A DNA stretch of 64,000 nucleotides from G965218495 sp965218495 (GTDB taxonomy: Bacteria; Bacteroidota; Rhodothermia; Rhodothermales; Bin80), in assembly GCA_965218495.1 (NCBI GenBank), contig OZ244626.1, positions 1,674,001 to 1,738,000 on the forward strand, written 5' to 3'. Positions 17,431 to 26,915 of the stretch are shown in pieces; position 1 is the first letter of the stretch; each line of letters begins with the position of its first letter. Made by a program: the position numbers and the translations under genes. The notes beneath the pieces are model-generated. The model had not been told where the DNA came from. It searched no databases and saw only the letters and a list, made by a program, of their open reading frames with translations.

Positions 17431-17530
17431 CCGGCCTGTTAACGTCAGTCGCGGTCAATAGACGGTTCTATTAGAACAAGGCGGGAATGAAGGCGTACTG
17501 CCTCTCAATAACAGCCTTGGAGGGCATACC

Positions 17531-17845
17531 ATGGAAAACCGCAGCAAATCAGCCTACACTGTGTCTTTGTTTTACTACGGCAATGGGATCTGGGGCGCAC
17601 GAGGAGACGACATTAAGGGCTTGGTCCTAGAGGGTGAGTCCTTAGACGAGATTAGACGTGAGCTGATACGCATAGCACCACAGCTCTTGCGATCTAATCA
17701 TGGGTTGACTGATGCCGAGATTGAGAAAGTCTCCCTCTACGTGGAGTACAGAGAGAGTCCTGAATTTGCGCGGACAAAGCAAGGTCGGCTTTTCCAGCTT
17801 TATTGGGAAGACACTCCTCAACTGGATGTGTCGTACGCATTGTAG
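17531..17845 (+). CDS. HicB/DUF1902-like antitoxin
   Basis: 104 residues. The N-terminal half resembles the partial RNase H fold of HicB/DUF1902 proteins (YTVSLFYYGNGIWGARGDDI, then GLVLEGESLDEIRREL). It follows a GGAGGG ribosome site. It is three bases upstream of the HicA-like toxin gene and should neutralise it and repress the operon. There is no obvious C-terminal DNA-binding domain, which is usual for the DUF1902 type. The pair sits between an IS21 and an ISL3 element and between direct repeats. Confidence 0.75.
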   Translation: MENRSKSAYTVSLFYYGNGIWGARGDDIKGLVLEGESLDEIRRELIRIAPQLLRSNHGLTDAEIEKVSLYVEYRESPEFARTKQGRLFQLYWEDTPQLDVSYAL

Positions 17846-17848
17846 GCG

Positions 17849-18037
17849 ATGATTGGATTCAGCAAAACTGTTGTCAAACTCCTCAAGGAGGCCGGCTACC
17901 ATCCTGAGCGTAACCCACGTGGGAGTCATGTCATCTGGGGCAATGGCAACACCAAGGTGTCAGTGCCGGCGAAAATAAAGAGCCGTTATACCGCTAACGC
18001 TATCTTGAAGGAAGCGGGCATTAAGGTGAAGCTATAG
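17849..18037 (+). CDS. hicA: HicA-family mRNA interferase toxin
   Basis: 62 residues, the normal HicA size. It has the double-stranded-RNA-binding-like fold with the catalytic His in RGSHVIWGNG, preceded by VVKLLKEAGYHPERNP and followed by the basic VSVPAKIKSRYTANAILKEA. HicA cleaves mRNA and arrests growth when the antitoxin is lost. The antitoxin gene comes first, with a 3 bp gap. Its stop codon is the first base triplet of the right-hand flanking repeat. Confidence 0.85.
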   Translation: MIGFSKTVVKLLKEAGYHPERNPRGSHVIWGNGNTKVSVPAKIKSRYTANAILKEAGIKVKL

Positions 18038-18078
18038 CCTCCGCGCTTCCGCTTCCGCCAGGCCGGCAGAAAGTTAGG
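18035..18078 (+). repeat. direct repeat flanking the toxin-antitoxin pair, right copy
   Basis: Partner of 17388-17430; it begins at the hicA stop codon and ends GTTAGGT. The last ~18 bases differ from the left copy only at two positions. The degraded end of the ISL3 copy follows within about 10 bp. Confidence 0.6.
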
Positions 18079-18089
18079 TATGTAAATGC

Positions 18090-19485
18090 CATTTTTAGTA
18101 GGTAAGCTCACCTGCGGACGCTTTCGGGGTATAGATCTAGGCCTCCGAGGTGAAAGTAAATGGCGTTGGCAAACCGCCGTTTGTTGCGGAAGCCCCTGCT
18201 GCGCACTTTGATCGTTTTGATCCGGCTGTTGATGCCTTCCGCAGGGCCATTGCTCACCTTCAGGATGATTGCGTTGAGGATACCCCACAGGTGTGTCTTG
18301 ATGGTTCTGGCGGCTGCCTTGACCGGTTCCAGCCGACACCGCATGGCCCACGACAACCATCGCTCCCAACCCTTGTGCGCCCATGTGCGGTGGACATAAT
18401 GCCACAACTGCAGGGCCATTTCCTTGATAGCCCACGCGCGGGCCGTCTTCAACGTGCTGGTACGCAACTGCTGGAAGCGCGCCTTCTGCTTAGCAGACAT
18501 GTTGGCCGGGTGAGTCAACCAATCATACTTGGTTCCCTTGAGGTCTTCCAGGCCTTCCTTCATCAATGCCCGGTGCTCCTGGCGCCGAACCTTGTCCACG
18601 GCAGCTCCCAGACATTTCACTACGTGGAATTTGTCAAAGGCCACCTTCCGTTGCGCCTCTGGCACATGCTCCAGCGTGGCGTTGATGTAGGCCGGCCACA
18701 TGTCCATGCTGACACTCTCGATGCCCTCCAGCTGCTCCAAAGTGAGCCCAGCATACCAACGCGTAAGTGTCTCTTTCTTACGGTCTTCGCCCACATGCAG
18801 CACCGTACCCGCCTTCGCATCCGAAACAATGGTGACATACGCGTGGCGCTTGCGAAAAGAGGTCTCATCCACGCCAATATGGGCAACATCCCGTTCCTTC
18901 CTCCGCGCAAGGCCGCGTTGCACCGCGCGCTGCATGATCCCGTCTATCGCATTCCAGCTCACCCCCATCAGACGGGACACCGCCGACACACTCGCCTCCT
19001 GCAGCCAATCAATCACCAGCGCCTCAAACCCTGCAGTGAACCGTGACATAGGTTCCGCCCACGGAATCGACACGGTGCGCACTCCATGCTCCGGACATTC
19101 CACGCGGGGAAGCTCCGCAACCACCATGGTGCGATACTCGCACAGGTCCAGGTGTCGCCATTGCCGGCGACGGTGATCGTAGCCCGGAGACGCCGAGCCG
19201 CACTCCGGACAAGACAGCTGATGGCCGTCCTCGCAAGCTACATGAATCCGGACTTCTTGCGTCTCATGCGCAAACGTCACCTCGGAAACCTTCCAGGGAG
19301 CCTGGACGCCCAAGAGGCAACCGATGTCTTTCTCTAGTTGCGCCATATCGTTGCTGGGGTTAGAAAACGTGTGCGCCATCGTGATGATGGCCTTGAAACA
19401 GACAAGAAGCGGGTATGAATCCGCATCATCTCATTTCGTTTCCCGTTGAATACAACATTGCACCCATCTGATTAGGGGAAGAGCC
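18090..19485 (-). mobile_element. ISL3-family element, copy 1 (one degenerate end)
   Basis: Its upstream end (19485, GGCTCTTCCCCTAATCAG on the minus strand) is identical to that of the second copy at 31106. Its downstream end diverges after CTAAAAA and lacks the terminal GGGGTAGAGCC seen in copy 2, so about 11-12 terminal bases have been lost or changed. No clear 8 bp target duplication is seen. The limit at 18090 is approximate. Confidence 0.75.
18108..19379 (-). CDS. ISL3-family transposase, copy 1
   Basis: 423 residues. It has an N-terminal zinc-binding domain (CPECGSASPGYDH and VECPEHG) followed by a DDE core: HIGVDETSFRKRH for the first Asp, SVSMDMWPAYINA for the second and SNGPAEGINSRIK for the Glu. 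It is about 97% identical to the transposase at 31212-32498 by my reading of the two proteins. The C-terminus ends YPESVRR because of a 1 bp indel relative to copy 2. Confidence 0.93.
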   Translation of the reverse strand: MAHTFSNPSNDMAQLEKDIGCLLGVQAPWKVSEVTFAHETQEVRIHVACEDGHQLSCPECGSASPGYDHRRRQWRHLDLCEYRTMVVAELPRVECPEHGVRTVSIPWAEPMSRFTAGFEALVIDWLQEASVSAVSRLMGVSWNAIDGIMQRAVQRGLARRKERDVAHIGVDETSFRKRHAYVTIVSDAKAGTVLHVGEDRKKETLTRWYAGLTLEQLEGIESVSMDMWPAYINATLEHVPEAQRKVAFDKFHVVKCLGAAVDKVRRQEHRALMKEGLEDLKGTKYDWLTHPANMSAKQKARFQQLRTSTLKTARAWAIKEMALQLWHYVHRTWAHKGWERWLSWAMRCRLEPVKAAARTIKTHLWGILNAIILKVSNGPAEGINSRIKTIKVRSRGFRNKRRFANAIYFHLGGLDLYPESVRR

Positions 19486-20197
19486 CATTTTTTTGTTTGT
19501 CGCCAACCTCAGACCTAATGACGTTGATCAGTGGCGGCAGAAATGCTTCTACGGCATTCTAGGCGCCAAGGGCGTAAGCGGCCCGCAACCAGCCCGAACA
19601 GTGCCTGCGCAGACCCCCGTGAGCGGCCAGGTATCCTGGTGGTTAGCTCCCCAGATAACTGGTATTATCTGGGGAAAGGATGGATCCCCGTACGAGTCTG
19701 CCATGACCCCTGCTGCCTCATCTCCGGCTCCTGGTGCCCACGCGCGCATCCTACGATGTGCACCTAATGGCCCTGTGGCTTCACGGCAAGAACCCTCACA
19801 GCCAGCACGCATACCGCGGCACGCGCCCCGGGCCCCTTGAGTTTCACTCGCGGGATCAGCAGCCCGCTAATCCTTAAGGATCGCTACGCTCCCCAAAAAG
19901 GGCGGGCAAGACGGGGACGCCCCCTCTTGACTCGCCGCAGTACGAATCACGATCTAGTGATTGCCCGAAAAAGGCCTATTGGGAGCAATATGCGGGCAGA
20001 TTGTGGGTGGGCGGTAGGCTTGTAGTCGCGGTCAGGGGTGTCCGCAAAGCGCGCAACCCCCGAATATGAGTGGATTTGGCACAAAGCTGCGGCCTTCAGC
20101 CAGCTTTTCATGCCATTGCACTACAAACACGATATAGGTTTGCGCTCTCCCCATTGCAAGGAGTCTGGCTTGCTCCCGTGACGGCGCTGGTAGGGCC
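19486..20197. other. non-coding region between ISL3 and ISNCY-like elements
   Basis: About 700 bp with no supportable gene. It contains a perfect 11 bp stem-loop at 19648-19675. The right end of the ISNCY-like element should be in its last part. Confidence 0.45.
19648..19675. repeat. perfect 11 bp stem-loop
   Basis: TCCCCAGATAA and TTATCTGGGGA are separated by 6 bp. No T-run follows, so it is not a typical terminator. It may be the end of a small mobile repeat. Confidence 0.5.
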
Positions 20198-21622
20198 TTA
20201 CTGCGCCCTACTGCGTGCCTGGTACCACTTTCGTCGGCGCGCTTCCTTCTGTTTCAGAACCTGACCTATGCGGTGCACATTAGTGGCCACCACTACCAGT
20301 GCCAGCGTCCTGTCGAAGCCGGCCTTGCCGTGGGTGCGCACTAGTGACATCCCCCGGTGATCGAGATTATTGATCGCCGACTCTATGGCCGGATGTTGAC
20401 GCCGGGCTGCCACGAAGTCCGGATGGGTCTCCCGTTCGCGGTCCGCTTTACGGTGCCGCCCCTTCCGGGGCATCACGTTCAGGTCCAACAACTTGTCAAG
20501 CTGCTCGCGATTCTCTGGCGTGTAAAACCCCTTGTCCATGCTGCATGATGCCAGCGCCGGGTAGCGCCGCTTCGCCTCTGCAAGGAATGGTACGATCATG
20601 TCTTGGTCGCCGCCTTCGTGCTGCACATGGTGGCGCAGAATGAATTGGTGCTGATCCTCCAACACGCAGACCGGTACGCCCAACTCTGCCATCACGCCCG
20701 CCTTCCCTTTGTTGATCCAGCGCGTGTGGGGCTCGTGCACGGAGAAAAGCTTCTGGCCGTGCGGAATCTTCTCGCCCTGGATCAAACGGCGCGACACCTG
20801 GTCTATCAGCTTGTCCGCAGTCCGCAAATACCACGACACCTCCGCGCTTTCAACATCGTTTTGCCTCAATATCGCCTGCGTGGCCGCTGCCTTCGACACG
20901 ATAGTGCGGCAAAGTGCCAGGTAGTTTGCCACTTTCGACGTACTACGCCACTGCCGGGAAGTGCGCACGCGATAAAAGGCGCGCTCTATTTTCTTGATCC
21001 AGGCCTGCGACTTGCGCCAGCCCGCTATCGCATGCTTTTGGCACAGACGCGCCAGCTTCCTGATCAGACGGCGCAGCGCATCCCACAGCAAACGGACATC
21101 AGTGGGCCACTCCACATGGGTCTTCGCAACCGCTGAGTCGGCCCGGCAGTGAAGCGGATCAGAGCTCTTGTGCTTCAACAGCTGATGCCCACGGGCCACC
21201 ACCACCGCATTGATCTGCTGCAGCGCCTCCTCGGTAAGCAGACGCACGTTGTCAATAACGGTCTGCAGGCGATACTGGTGCTTATCTCCAAAATCTGCAT
21301 GCCCCAGCATCTGGCGCAGCGCCGTGTGAAAGTTCGCCAATTCTACCAGACGGTCGAAATCGCAGTCGAGCGCCTTCTGCAGCGTGCCTAAAACGAAGAT
21401 CCGCCACAGACACAGTCCCGGGCGACCACGCCGCAAATTGACCTTCGCGCCTAACTGCTCCCGCAGGATCGCGAACACCCGCTCGCGTGTCGCACGGTGC
21501 GTGAAGATGTCCTGCAGTCCACGCAGTACGGCCGGAATATCGTCTCTGGACCGAGGGTCAAAGCTGATCTCTCCAATGGGCGTGTGCCCAAGCTCAAACT
21601 GTGACTCGAAGATCGCGCGCAT
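20198..21622 (-). CDS. ISNCY-like DDE transposase
   Basis: 474 residues. The N-terminus (FELGHTPIGEISFDPRSRDD, then IPAVLRGLQDIF) and the catalytic region (CRADSAVAKTHVEWPTDVRL, later SMDKGFYTPENREQL and AIESAINNLDHRGM) match my memory of ISNCY (ISDol1-type) transposases; this family name is from recall, not a search. An 11 bp inverted pair lies just upstream of the start (21635-21709). It appears full length. Confidence 0.75.
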   Translation of the reverse strand: MRAIFESQFELGHTPIGEISFDPRSRDDIPAVLRGLQDIFTHRATRERVFAILREQLGAKVNLRRGRPGLCLWRIFVLGTLQKALDCDFDRLVELANFHTALRQMLGHADFGDKHQYRLQTVIDNVRLLTEEALQQINAVVVARGHQLLKHKSSDPLHCRADSAVAKTHVEWPTDVRLLWDALRRLIRKLARLCQKHAIAGWRKSQAWIKKIERAFYRVRTSRQWRSTSKVANYLALCRTIVSKAAATQAILRQNDVESAEVSWYLRTADKLIDQVSRRLIQGEKIPHGQKLFSVHEPHTRWINKGKAGVMAELGVPVCVLEDQHQFILRHHVQHEGGDQDMIVPFLAEAKRRYPALASCSMDKGFYTPENREQLDKLLDLNVMPRKGRHRKADRERETHPDFVAARRQHPAIESAINNLDHRGMSLVRTHGKAGFDRTLALVVVATNVHRIGQVLKQKEARRRKWYQARSRAQ

Positions 21623-21634
21623 AGCAGTAAATCA

Positions 21635-21709
21635 GGCGAATGTTGGGGCAAAAGCGTTCTAATCACGCCAATAACGGGCCTAAGATCGGACAATGACGCA
21701 ACATTCGCC
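21635..21709. repeat. inverted repeat upstream of the ISNCY-like transposase
   Basis: GGCGAATGTTG (21635-21645) and CAACATTCGCC (21699-21709) are exact inverses with 53 bp between them. Either part of the element's 5' end or an operator for the transposase promoter. Confidence 0.5.
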
Positions 21710-21896
21710 AAAACAACGTGCAACCGGAGTTGGGGCGATCGCCCTGAAAACACCCGCTCGGGGCACTATAATGCCCGATTTGTTGCCGTTCTCACCCGTA
21801 CATCCGCCCTATACTCCCAAAATTGCTGACCTGCAGAGCCCTTCACGTATTTTTCGGGCAACCACGATCTACTGTCCTTGTGAGTGCCGCATCCTA

Positions 21897-22937
21897 TCAC
21901 TCCACGCTTTTGCTTATGGCGGAAATGGGCAGCAACTCCACAAATATCGATCCATCTTCTGGATCGCTCCTATTTCGTAGGAGCAGGCGCAAGCTGACGG
22001 GATCCGCTTCCGCGATGGACTGGTTTCCCCACCCGAAGTGGTAGGTAGTCAGCACGGTGCCATCGCGCGCATCAATTATGTCTGTCTTGGGTCCCCGAGT
22101 GGTCGCGGTTAAAGTCACTGCCAGTAGTGTGTCATTGACAGTGCTAATGCCTCCTAGCCAATCCCACGATTCCCTCCATGTGCTATGCTTGCCAGATCGC
22201 ACGTCAACCGGCTCCCTGCTGCTTAGCGGTCGGTAATGCGGCGGCGCAATCAGCAGTGAGTCCAGGAGATTGCCGTCGTGATCGTAGTGGTAGACGATGT
22301 ATTCCATAGATTGGACGCACCAAAAGGTTTCGGTACCCCAATCCTGATCACAGTAGGCATACGCCATACTCCTCGATTCATATTTCCTAGCTTTTTCCGA
22401 AAGCCAAAGGAAGTCTCGTAGCAGAACCCCCTCGAGGGTGTAGATGTGGGCCATCGTACCCGTATAGGGCTCTTTGCCTGGGAGGTTGCCCGTTACAACC
22501 AGAAGAGAGTCGTTCAGGAACTTGACGTTGCCGCCTATGAGATTTACATCCCGTGCATAGAAGGAGTGCAGATAGGTCCCTGTGGTGTCAAAGAGGCTAA
22601 TCTGTCCCGAACGTTGACTTACGACAAGGCGATTTTTTCGGACATCCAGGGTTCTGGGGTGCATGAATTCGCCGGGTCCTTGCCCATCCCGCCCGACAGT
22701 ACGGACCAAGGCACCGCTATCCGTGAAGACCAGCACCTGTCTCGCCTTGGTATCAATGGTGTATAACCGGTCGCCATCAAGCAGATACCCGCCCCGAGAC
22801 GGATTCAGGAGTTCAGGCAAAGTGATCCGCTCGCTTCCAACGAAGCGGAATGGTTCCACCGTCTGTGAGGTATCGTTGGAGGAGCACGCGGCAAGCAGCA
22901 GTACGCCGGTTACCGCGCCCACTCCAATTGAACGCAT
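21897..22937 (-). CDS. 6-bladed beta-propeller lipoprotein
   Basis: About 346 residues from the ATG at 22937 (MRSIGVGAVTGVLLLAACSS), chosen because it opens a lipoprotein signal with lipobox LLAAC. The propeller shows NHL-like blades, e.g. TIDTKARQVLVF, then the hallmark VGRDGQGPGEFMHPRTLDV. Such proteins are common surface lipoproteins in this phylum and bind unknown ligands. It is one of three related genes clustered here (also 23884 and 27209). Confidence 0.75.
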   Translation of the reverse strand: MRSIGVGAVTGVLLLAACSSNDTSQTVEPFRFVGSERITLPELLNPSRGGYLLDGDRLYTIDTKARQVLVFTDSGALVRTVGRDGQGPGEFMHPRTLDVRKNRLVVSQRSGQISLFDTTGTYLHSFYARDVNLIGGNVKFLNDSLLVVTGNLPGKEPYTGTMAHIYTLEGVLLRDFLWLSEKARKYESRSMAYAYCDQDWGTETFWCVQSMEYIVYHYDHDGNLLDSLLIAPPHYRPLSSREPVDVRSGKHSTWRESWDWLGGISTVNDTLLAVTLTATTRGPKTDIIDARDGTVLTTYHFGWGNQSIAEADPVSLRLLLRNRSDPEDGSIFVELLPISAISKSVE

Positions 22938-23551
22938 GACATGTGCCCGAATGGCGCAAGCAATGACCGCCAGCAAATTGCGCGAGCACCCATTTCCCTC
23001 GGACATCAGACCCGCGGCGAACTTAGAAGAGTTCAGCACACGGACTATCTGGGTACGCATTCAATGCATTGTAAGTTTTCGCTAGCACTGCACAGGCAAT
23101 CGTACGACCTTGCCTTGCATTGTTCTACATGTCCGCCATCGGCTATACAGGGATCGTATATTTTCGGATCCCAGTAGTTGATGCTGTCCCGCCCTGGGAT
23201 CTCATTCGCCCTGCTCGTCACCAACGCTGTGCATACGGTGCTGTAACCGATCTCAGGCACTCTTGGTCCTTCGGAGCAATCATATCAAGCCCAAAAGAGG
23301 TTCACCGCTGCGCAAGGCAGCAGCTGATTGCACCCGTGATGCGTCCTGAATCGAACGGCATATCACAAACGCCGCCTACAGGTCGAACTCGCCGTTCCCT
23401 TAGCCCGGGCGTGATGACCCGGAACGTGAACCGGATTCTAGCGCTGATCCAGTGGAAACGCACAGGACCTCGCGCCCGTAGCCGGCAACTTCAGGCCCGG
23501 GAGTTATGGTTGATAATTACTGTTCTGCTACCTGACCCGACCTTTTAGTCG
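22938..23551. other. intergenic region carrying dispersed repeat A
   Basis: About 600 bp without a clear gene. It holds the first copy of the ~75 bp dispersed repeat at 23444-23520. Confidence 0.5.
23444..23520 (+). repeat. dispersed ~75 bp repeat, copy A
   Basis: Shares AACGCACAGG, GGCAACTTCAGGCCCG and the end GAGTTATGGTTGATAATTAC with copies at 28684 and 29980, all in the same orientation. It is intergenic. This is the most diverged of the three copies. Confidence 0.6.
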
Positions 23552-23788
23552 TCAATGAAATAGATCTGCCAACACGAGTGCTGCCCCCTTCTTTCCTTTC
23601 CGATGTCCGTCCCCCGTTGTGTTGATCATCGTGTCGCGTCCGGTATAGGATGGATCCCCAGTTGGGGGTACGGTGTGGACCGCCCAGTGTATAGACGCTC
23701 TTGGTCTATGACCCTTGTCCTCCTCTCTTGGCAGCGCGTTGATCGGGCGTATCCTCAGGTATTTGCCCTGTCCTGATAACACATCCAC
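23552..23788 (-). CDS. possible small gene or gene remnant
   Basis: 78 residues from a GTG start; the frame stays open upstream to about 23840 (EWDRWTNHFFSVDVLSGQGK reads well). The composition is protein-like until about residue 60. It lies just downstream of a propeller gene on the same strand and may be the broken end of another propeller-type gene. No family is recognised. Confidence 0.3.
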   Translation of the reverse strand: MDVLSGQGKYLRIRPINALPREEDKGHRPRASIHWAVHTVPPTGDPSYTGRDTMINTTGDGHRKGKKGAALVLADLFH

Positions 23789-23883
23789 ACTAAAGAAGTG
23801 ATTCGTCCAGCGGTCCCATTCTTTGGAGCGCCGTTCATTACGTCTCAGTCAGAACGTGTCTCCGCGTGATTTTCCCAAGATTC

Positions 23884-25233
23884 TCAAAGCCCCCAATTCA
23901 CCATCTCGTGAATGTGAACTTGGGGGAAGCGGGCCCTTCCATAGGTCACTATCATCCCCGACTTAACGGCAAGGATGCGATCCAACTCCGCGCTTATGTA
24001 CGTGGCTTGCCCTGTCTCACCGTTAACCACATAGGTATGATAAGTTGTTGGGGATGGTTCTTGAGTCGTGGTTCGTGGAATGATGTGAGCTGTTTGAACA
24101 ATGAAGTAATGGTCCAATACGTGGAATACGTTGCTTACAACATCGAACTCCTTCTCGCTTGAACCATATAGGAGTCCCTCCAACTCCCCGCCGCGTCTTA
24201 CTTCGATGACGTCTGCAGGGCTAAAAACTCCAAACATGGAAGTCCACAGAGAGTCCCCAGTGACTCCATAACCATAAAGTAGTGGTAGGTGGCGAAACGT
24301 GTAAACCAGCGTTTTACTATCGGGGTGGCAATCAAGTGGGCCATCTGATAAACGCCCCCTAACCAGTGCAACAGGAGACGAATAGGTAGCTCCAAAAGAG
24401 CGCAAATGCTCGCCGCTTAAATCAAAGACGTGGATGGCGTTATTCGGCTGATCAGGCGACAGGGCTCCGCTAAAAAACAGTTGATCGCCAATCACACATA
24501 GTGCCTCCGGTGTGAAACCTACCGACGAAGAGGACACCAGTGAATGCGTGGAATCAGAACTTGCGAAAATAGAGACGCGACCCCCCATGCGATCCACCAC
24601 AAAGACGCGATCCCGTCTATCTATGTACACCGCTTGCGGATACTTAAACTCACCAGGCCCGTCGCCAGGCGCCCCGATCGTGTAACGATACTCCCCCGTT
24701 CGGCCATATGCAAACAACTCTCTATGTTGGCTGTCCAACAGGAACACATCGCCAGCACTGCTTAGCGCTACACTCCGAACTTCGCCCAGCATAGCATGGC
24801 GAGGACCCTGATCAATACCGATTGTAGCAACTTGACGCGTGTCCCTGACCAACCGCGCGATGTACTGCACCTCCACACCAAGGCTGGCAACATCTGTTTG
24901 TTTAATGACGTGGGCTAGCGCATCAGGCGATGGTATGGCGTCTGGTGTCGGGTGATAGATATGGCGCGATGTGTTCCTATCTTCGCAGCCTAGCAGCACA
25001 AGGAATAAAAGCGAAAGTAGCCGTGCCCGGACTAGCGAGTACGGACTGATGTTGCTACTCCTTGATGGCCGCCAGTGGACGCAACCAGCTACCTGGCTGG
25101 CCACAACGTTTCGTGCAGTCACAACTGGTGCATTCAAGACGCCGCCATCCGGCAGGTTTTCCACGAAGCCGGACTGCCCGCCCGTAGGTGTCAGCCCTCC
25201 TGCACAATTCCCCAAGAGACACAGTTGGTTCAC
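23884..25233 (-). CDS. 6-bladed beta-propeller lipoprotein
   Basis: Up to 449 residues from a GTG at 25233, two bases after the stop of the TlpA-like gene. The lipobox in LLSLLFLVLLGCEDR lies about 80 residues in, so the true start may be a later GTG, near 25100, within an otherwise ATG-less stretch. The propeller shows IGAPGDGPGEFKYPQAVYI and FVVDRMGGRVSIF, close to the paralogue at 21897. The tail ends VHIHEMVNWGL. It is probably co-transcribed with the TlpA-like gene and exposed on the cell envelope. Confidence 0.7.
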   Translation of the reverse strand: MNQLCLLGNCAGGLTPTGGQSGFVENLPDGGVLNAPVVTARNVVASQVAGCVHWRPSRSSNISPYSLVRARLLSLLFLVLLGCEDRNTSRHIYHPTPDAIPSPDALAHVIKQTDVASLGVEVQYIARLVRDTRQVATIGIDQGPRHAMLGEVRSVALSSAGDVFLLDSQHRELFAYGRTGEYRYTIGAPGDGPGEFKYPQAVYIDRRDRVFVVDRMGGRVSIFASSDSTHSLVSSSSVGFTPEALCVIGDQLFFSGALSPDQPNNAIHVFDLSGEHLRSFGATYSSPVALVRGRLSDGPLDCHPDSKTLVYTFRHLPLLYGYGVTGDSLWTSMFGVFSPADVIEVRRGGELEGLLYGSSEKEFDVVSNVFHVLDHYFIVQTAHIIPRTTTQEPSPTTYHTYVVNGETGQATYISAELDRILAVKSGMIVTYGRARFPQVHIHEMVNWGL

Positions 25234-25235
25234 AT

Positions 25236-26915
25236 TTAATTCCCGGACTGCCGCGTCATCACACGGCTGATGACTTTTTGGATCTTGCCGTCCCTGAGTT
25301 CGTCGTCAATGGCAATGATAATGCCTTCTTCGTCTACCAGGATGGGCCTCGGATAGCTGACGATCTCGAAAGCTGTGCTGACGGCTTCGTGATCAGCCGC
25401 CTCCACGAGCGTGTGCATCCAGGGCATGGAGTACCGGTCCTTACGGAACTCCTCAACGGCCACTGTTTCATCCTGCATCGCAATGCTCAAAATATCAAAC
25501 CCGGCCTCTTTGTACTTGTCACGCACTTCGTGGAGCGCCGGCAACTCTTCGATACACGGTCCGCACCACGTTCCCCAGAAGTCAATTAGATAGATCCTTC
25601 CCCGAAGTTTCCTGTCTGTGAAGGTAACGGTGGGGTCCTCCAGTGAGGCGAATGAAAACTGAGGCACAGGATTGCCGGTCTGCAGCCTTCTGTCCGGGGC
25701 AAATTTCCGCCGCGCATGTTCCGCGTCCTCCGTTTCTGGATAAACAGCCTGAAGCTCGGCATAGAAACGCCATTTTGCCTCCTCATCCCCTTGATAGTCA
25801 GCGTGGTTAAGTCCCCTATCAAGAAACTGGCGATGGACATCCGGATCAGGGTGGCTGGCTATTACCTGCCGTATGTAGGCTGTGACCCGTTCCTTATCCT
25901 TTTCCATTCGGCCAATGTAGAACATGAGGTTGTGTGCACCTACTGAGCTCCAGGCCTCGAAGGACCACAACGGCGAATCTGGCGGGATGGTCTTGAGCGC
26001 TTCACGGGCCAGACGCCTGTTTTTCCTGGAGGGCGGGGGCTTCATTCTGTCGAAGTACCGCATAATGAGCCACTGTCGAAGGACCGGATCCCGCTCGCGG
26101 TCGAGCCTCTCCTCAATTACAGCCCTCTCTTGCTCCGCAATCTCAGCATGCTGGCTGTTATTGTATCGGCGTGCCATGGCTCTACGCAGTGATCGTTGAT
26201 CCACTTCCAGATGTATGGCAGCAATCTCGCCTGTTGTGGGCGGAACTGAGCTGACGGTTGGCCCAACAACATGTCGCGGCAGCGCGGACGGATCCAGGGT
26301 TATGTCCACGAACTGTCTGTTGTCAACGTCCAGAACGCTATAGTAATCGTTCCTTGTTAGGCGCCAAAATGGACCCGCTTTCATAAAGTGCATACGGTCC
26401 TGGCTTGTGCCTGCGACCAGAACATCCAAGCCCCATAGTGACAACACACTCGCACCATGAATCTGGTACGCAATCGTATCAGCGTCCGTCTCCACCCGGA
26501 CGGCAAATGTGCCATCCGGTAGCCGCTGCATGTCCACGCCTTCTTCAGAGGTGGGCATCACCACCTGGACCGAATCCATATCAGAGTCCAGCCGGTGCGT
26601 GCCGAGCCGGATATTGAGTACTATGTCTTCGCGTGACATCAGGACAAGCGGCATTTTCAGAGTCTCGTGATGCACGCCGATCGCATACACGCCGTAGCCC
26701 CCCGGTTCGTTTAGCATAAAGGCGAATCGGCCGGACGCATTGACTGGTGCAATAACCGTCGTATCACGTGGGCCATTCTGGACGATCATATGGGCCATGG
26801 CCATAGGCTGGCCATCAGCTCCCAGCAGTGTTCCACTGATATTGACCTGTGCAGGCGCCTGTATCGGAGATAACAGCAGAAGGAAAACCAGAATGCATGG
26901 GATCAGATAGCGCAT
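25236..26915 (-). CDS. TlpA-like thioredoxin with carboxypeptidase-regulatory-like N-terminus
   Basis: 559 residues. A signal peptide (MRYLIPCILVFLLLLSP, then IQAPAQ) is followed by a beta-sandwich-like domain (VNISGTLLGADGQPMAMAHM). A long helical middle comes next, then a C-terminal thioredoxin fold from about residue 420. The redox motif is FWGTWCGPCIEELPAL and the cis-Pro context is SYPRPILVDEEG. It is likely a periplasmic thiol-disulfide protein of the AhpC/TSA-TlpA class common in Bacteroidota. It is followed directly by a propeller lipoprotein gene. Confidence 0.85.
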   Translation of the reverse strand: MRYLIPCILVFLLLLSPIQAPAQVNISGTLLGADGQPMAMAHMIVQNGPRDTTVIAPVNASGRFAFMLNEPGGYGVYAIGVHHETLKMPLVLMSREDIVLNIRLGTHRLDSDMDSVQVVMPTSEEGVDMQRLPDGTFAVRVETDADTIAYQIHGASVLSLWGLDVLVAGTSQDRMHFMKAGPFWRLTRNDYYSVLDVDNRQFVDITLDPSALPRHVVGPTVSSVPPTTGEIAAIHLEVDQRSLRRAMARRYNNSQHAEIAEQERAVIEERLDRERDPVLRQWLIMRYFDRMKPPPSRKNRRLAREALKTIPPDSPLWSFEAWSSVGAHNLMFYIGRMEKDKERVTAYIRQVIASHPDPDVHRQFLDRGLNHADYQGDEEAKWRFYAELQAVYPETEDAEHARRKFAPDRRLQTGNPVPQFSFASLEDPTVTFTDRKLRGRIYLIDFWGTWCGPCIEELPALHEVRDKYKEAGFDILSIAMQDETVAVEEFRKDRYSMPWMHTLVEAADHEAVSTAFEIVSYPRPILVDEEGIIIAIDDELRDGKIQKVISRVMTRQSGN

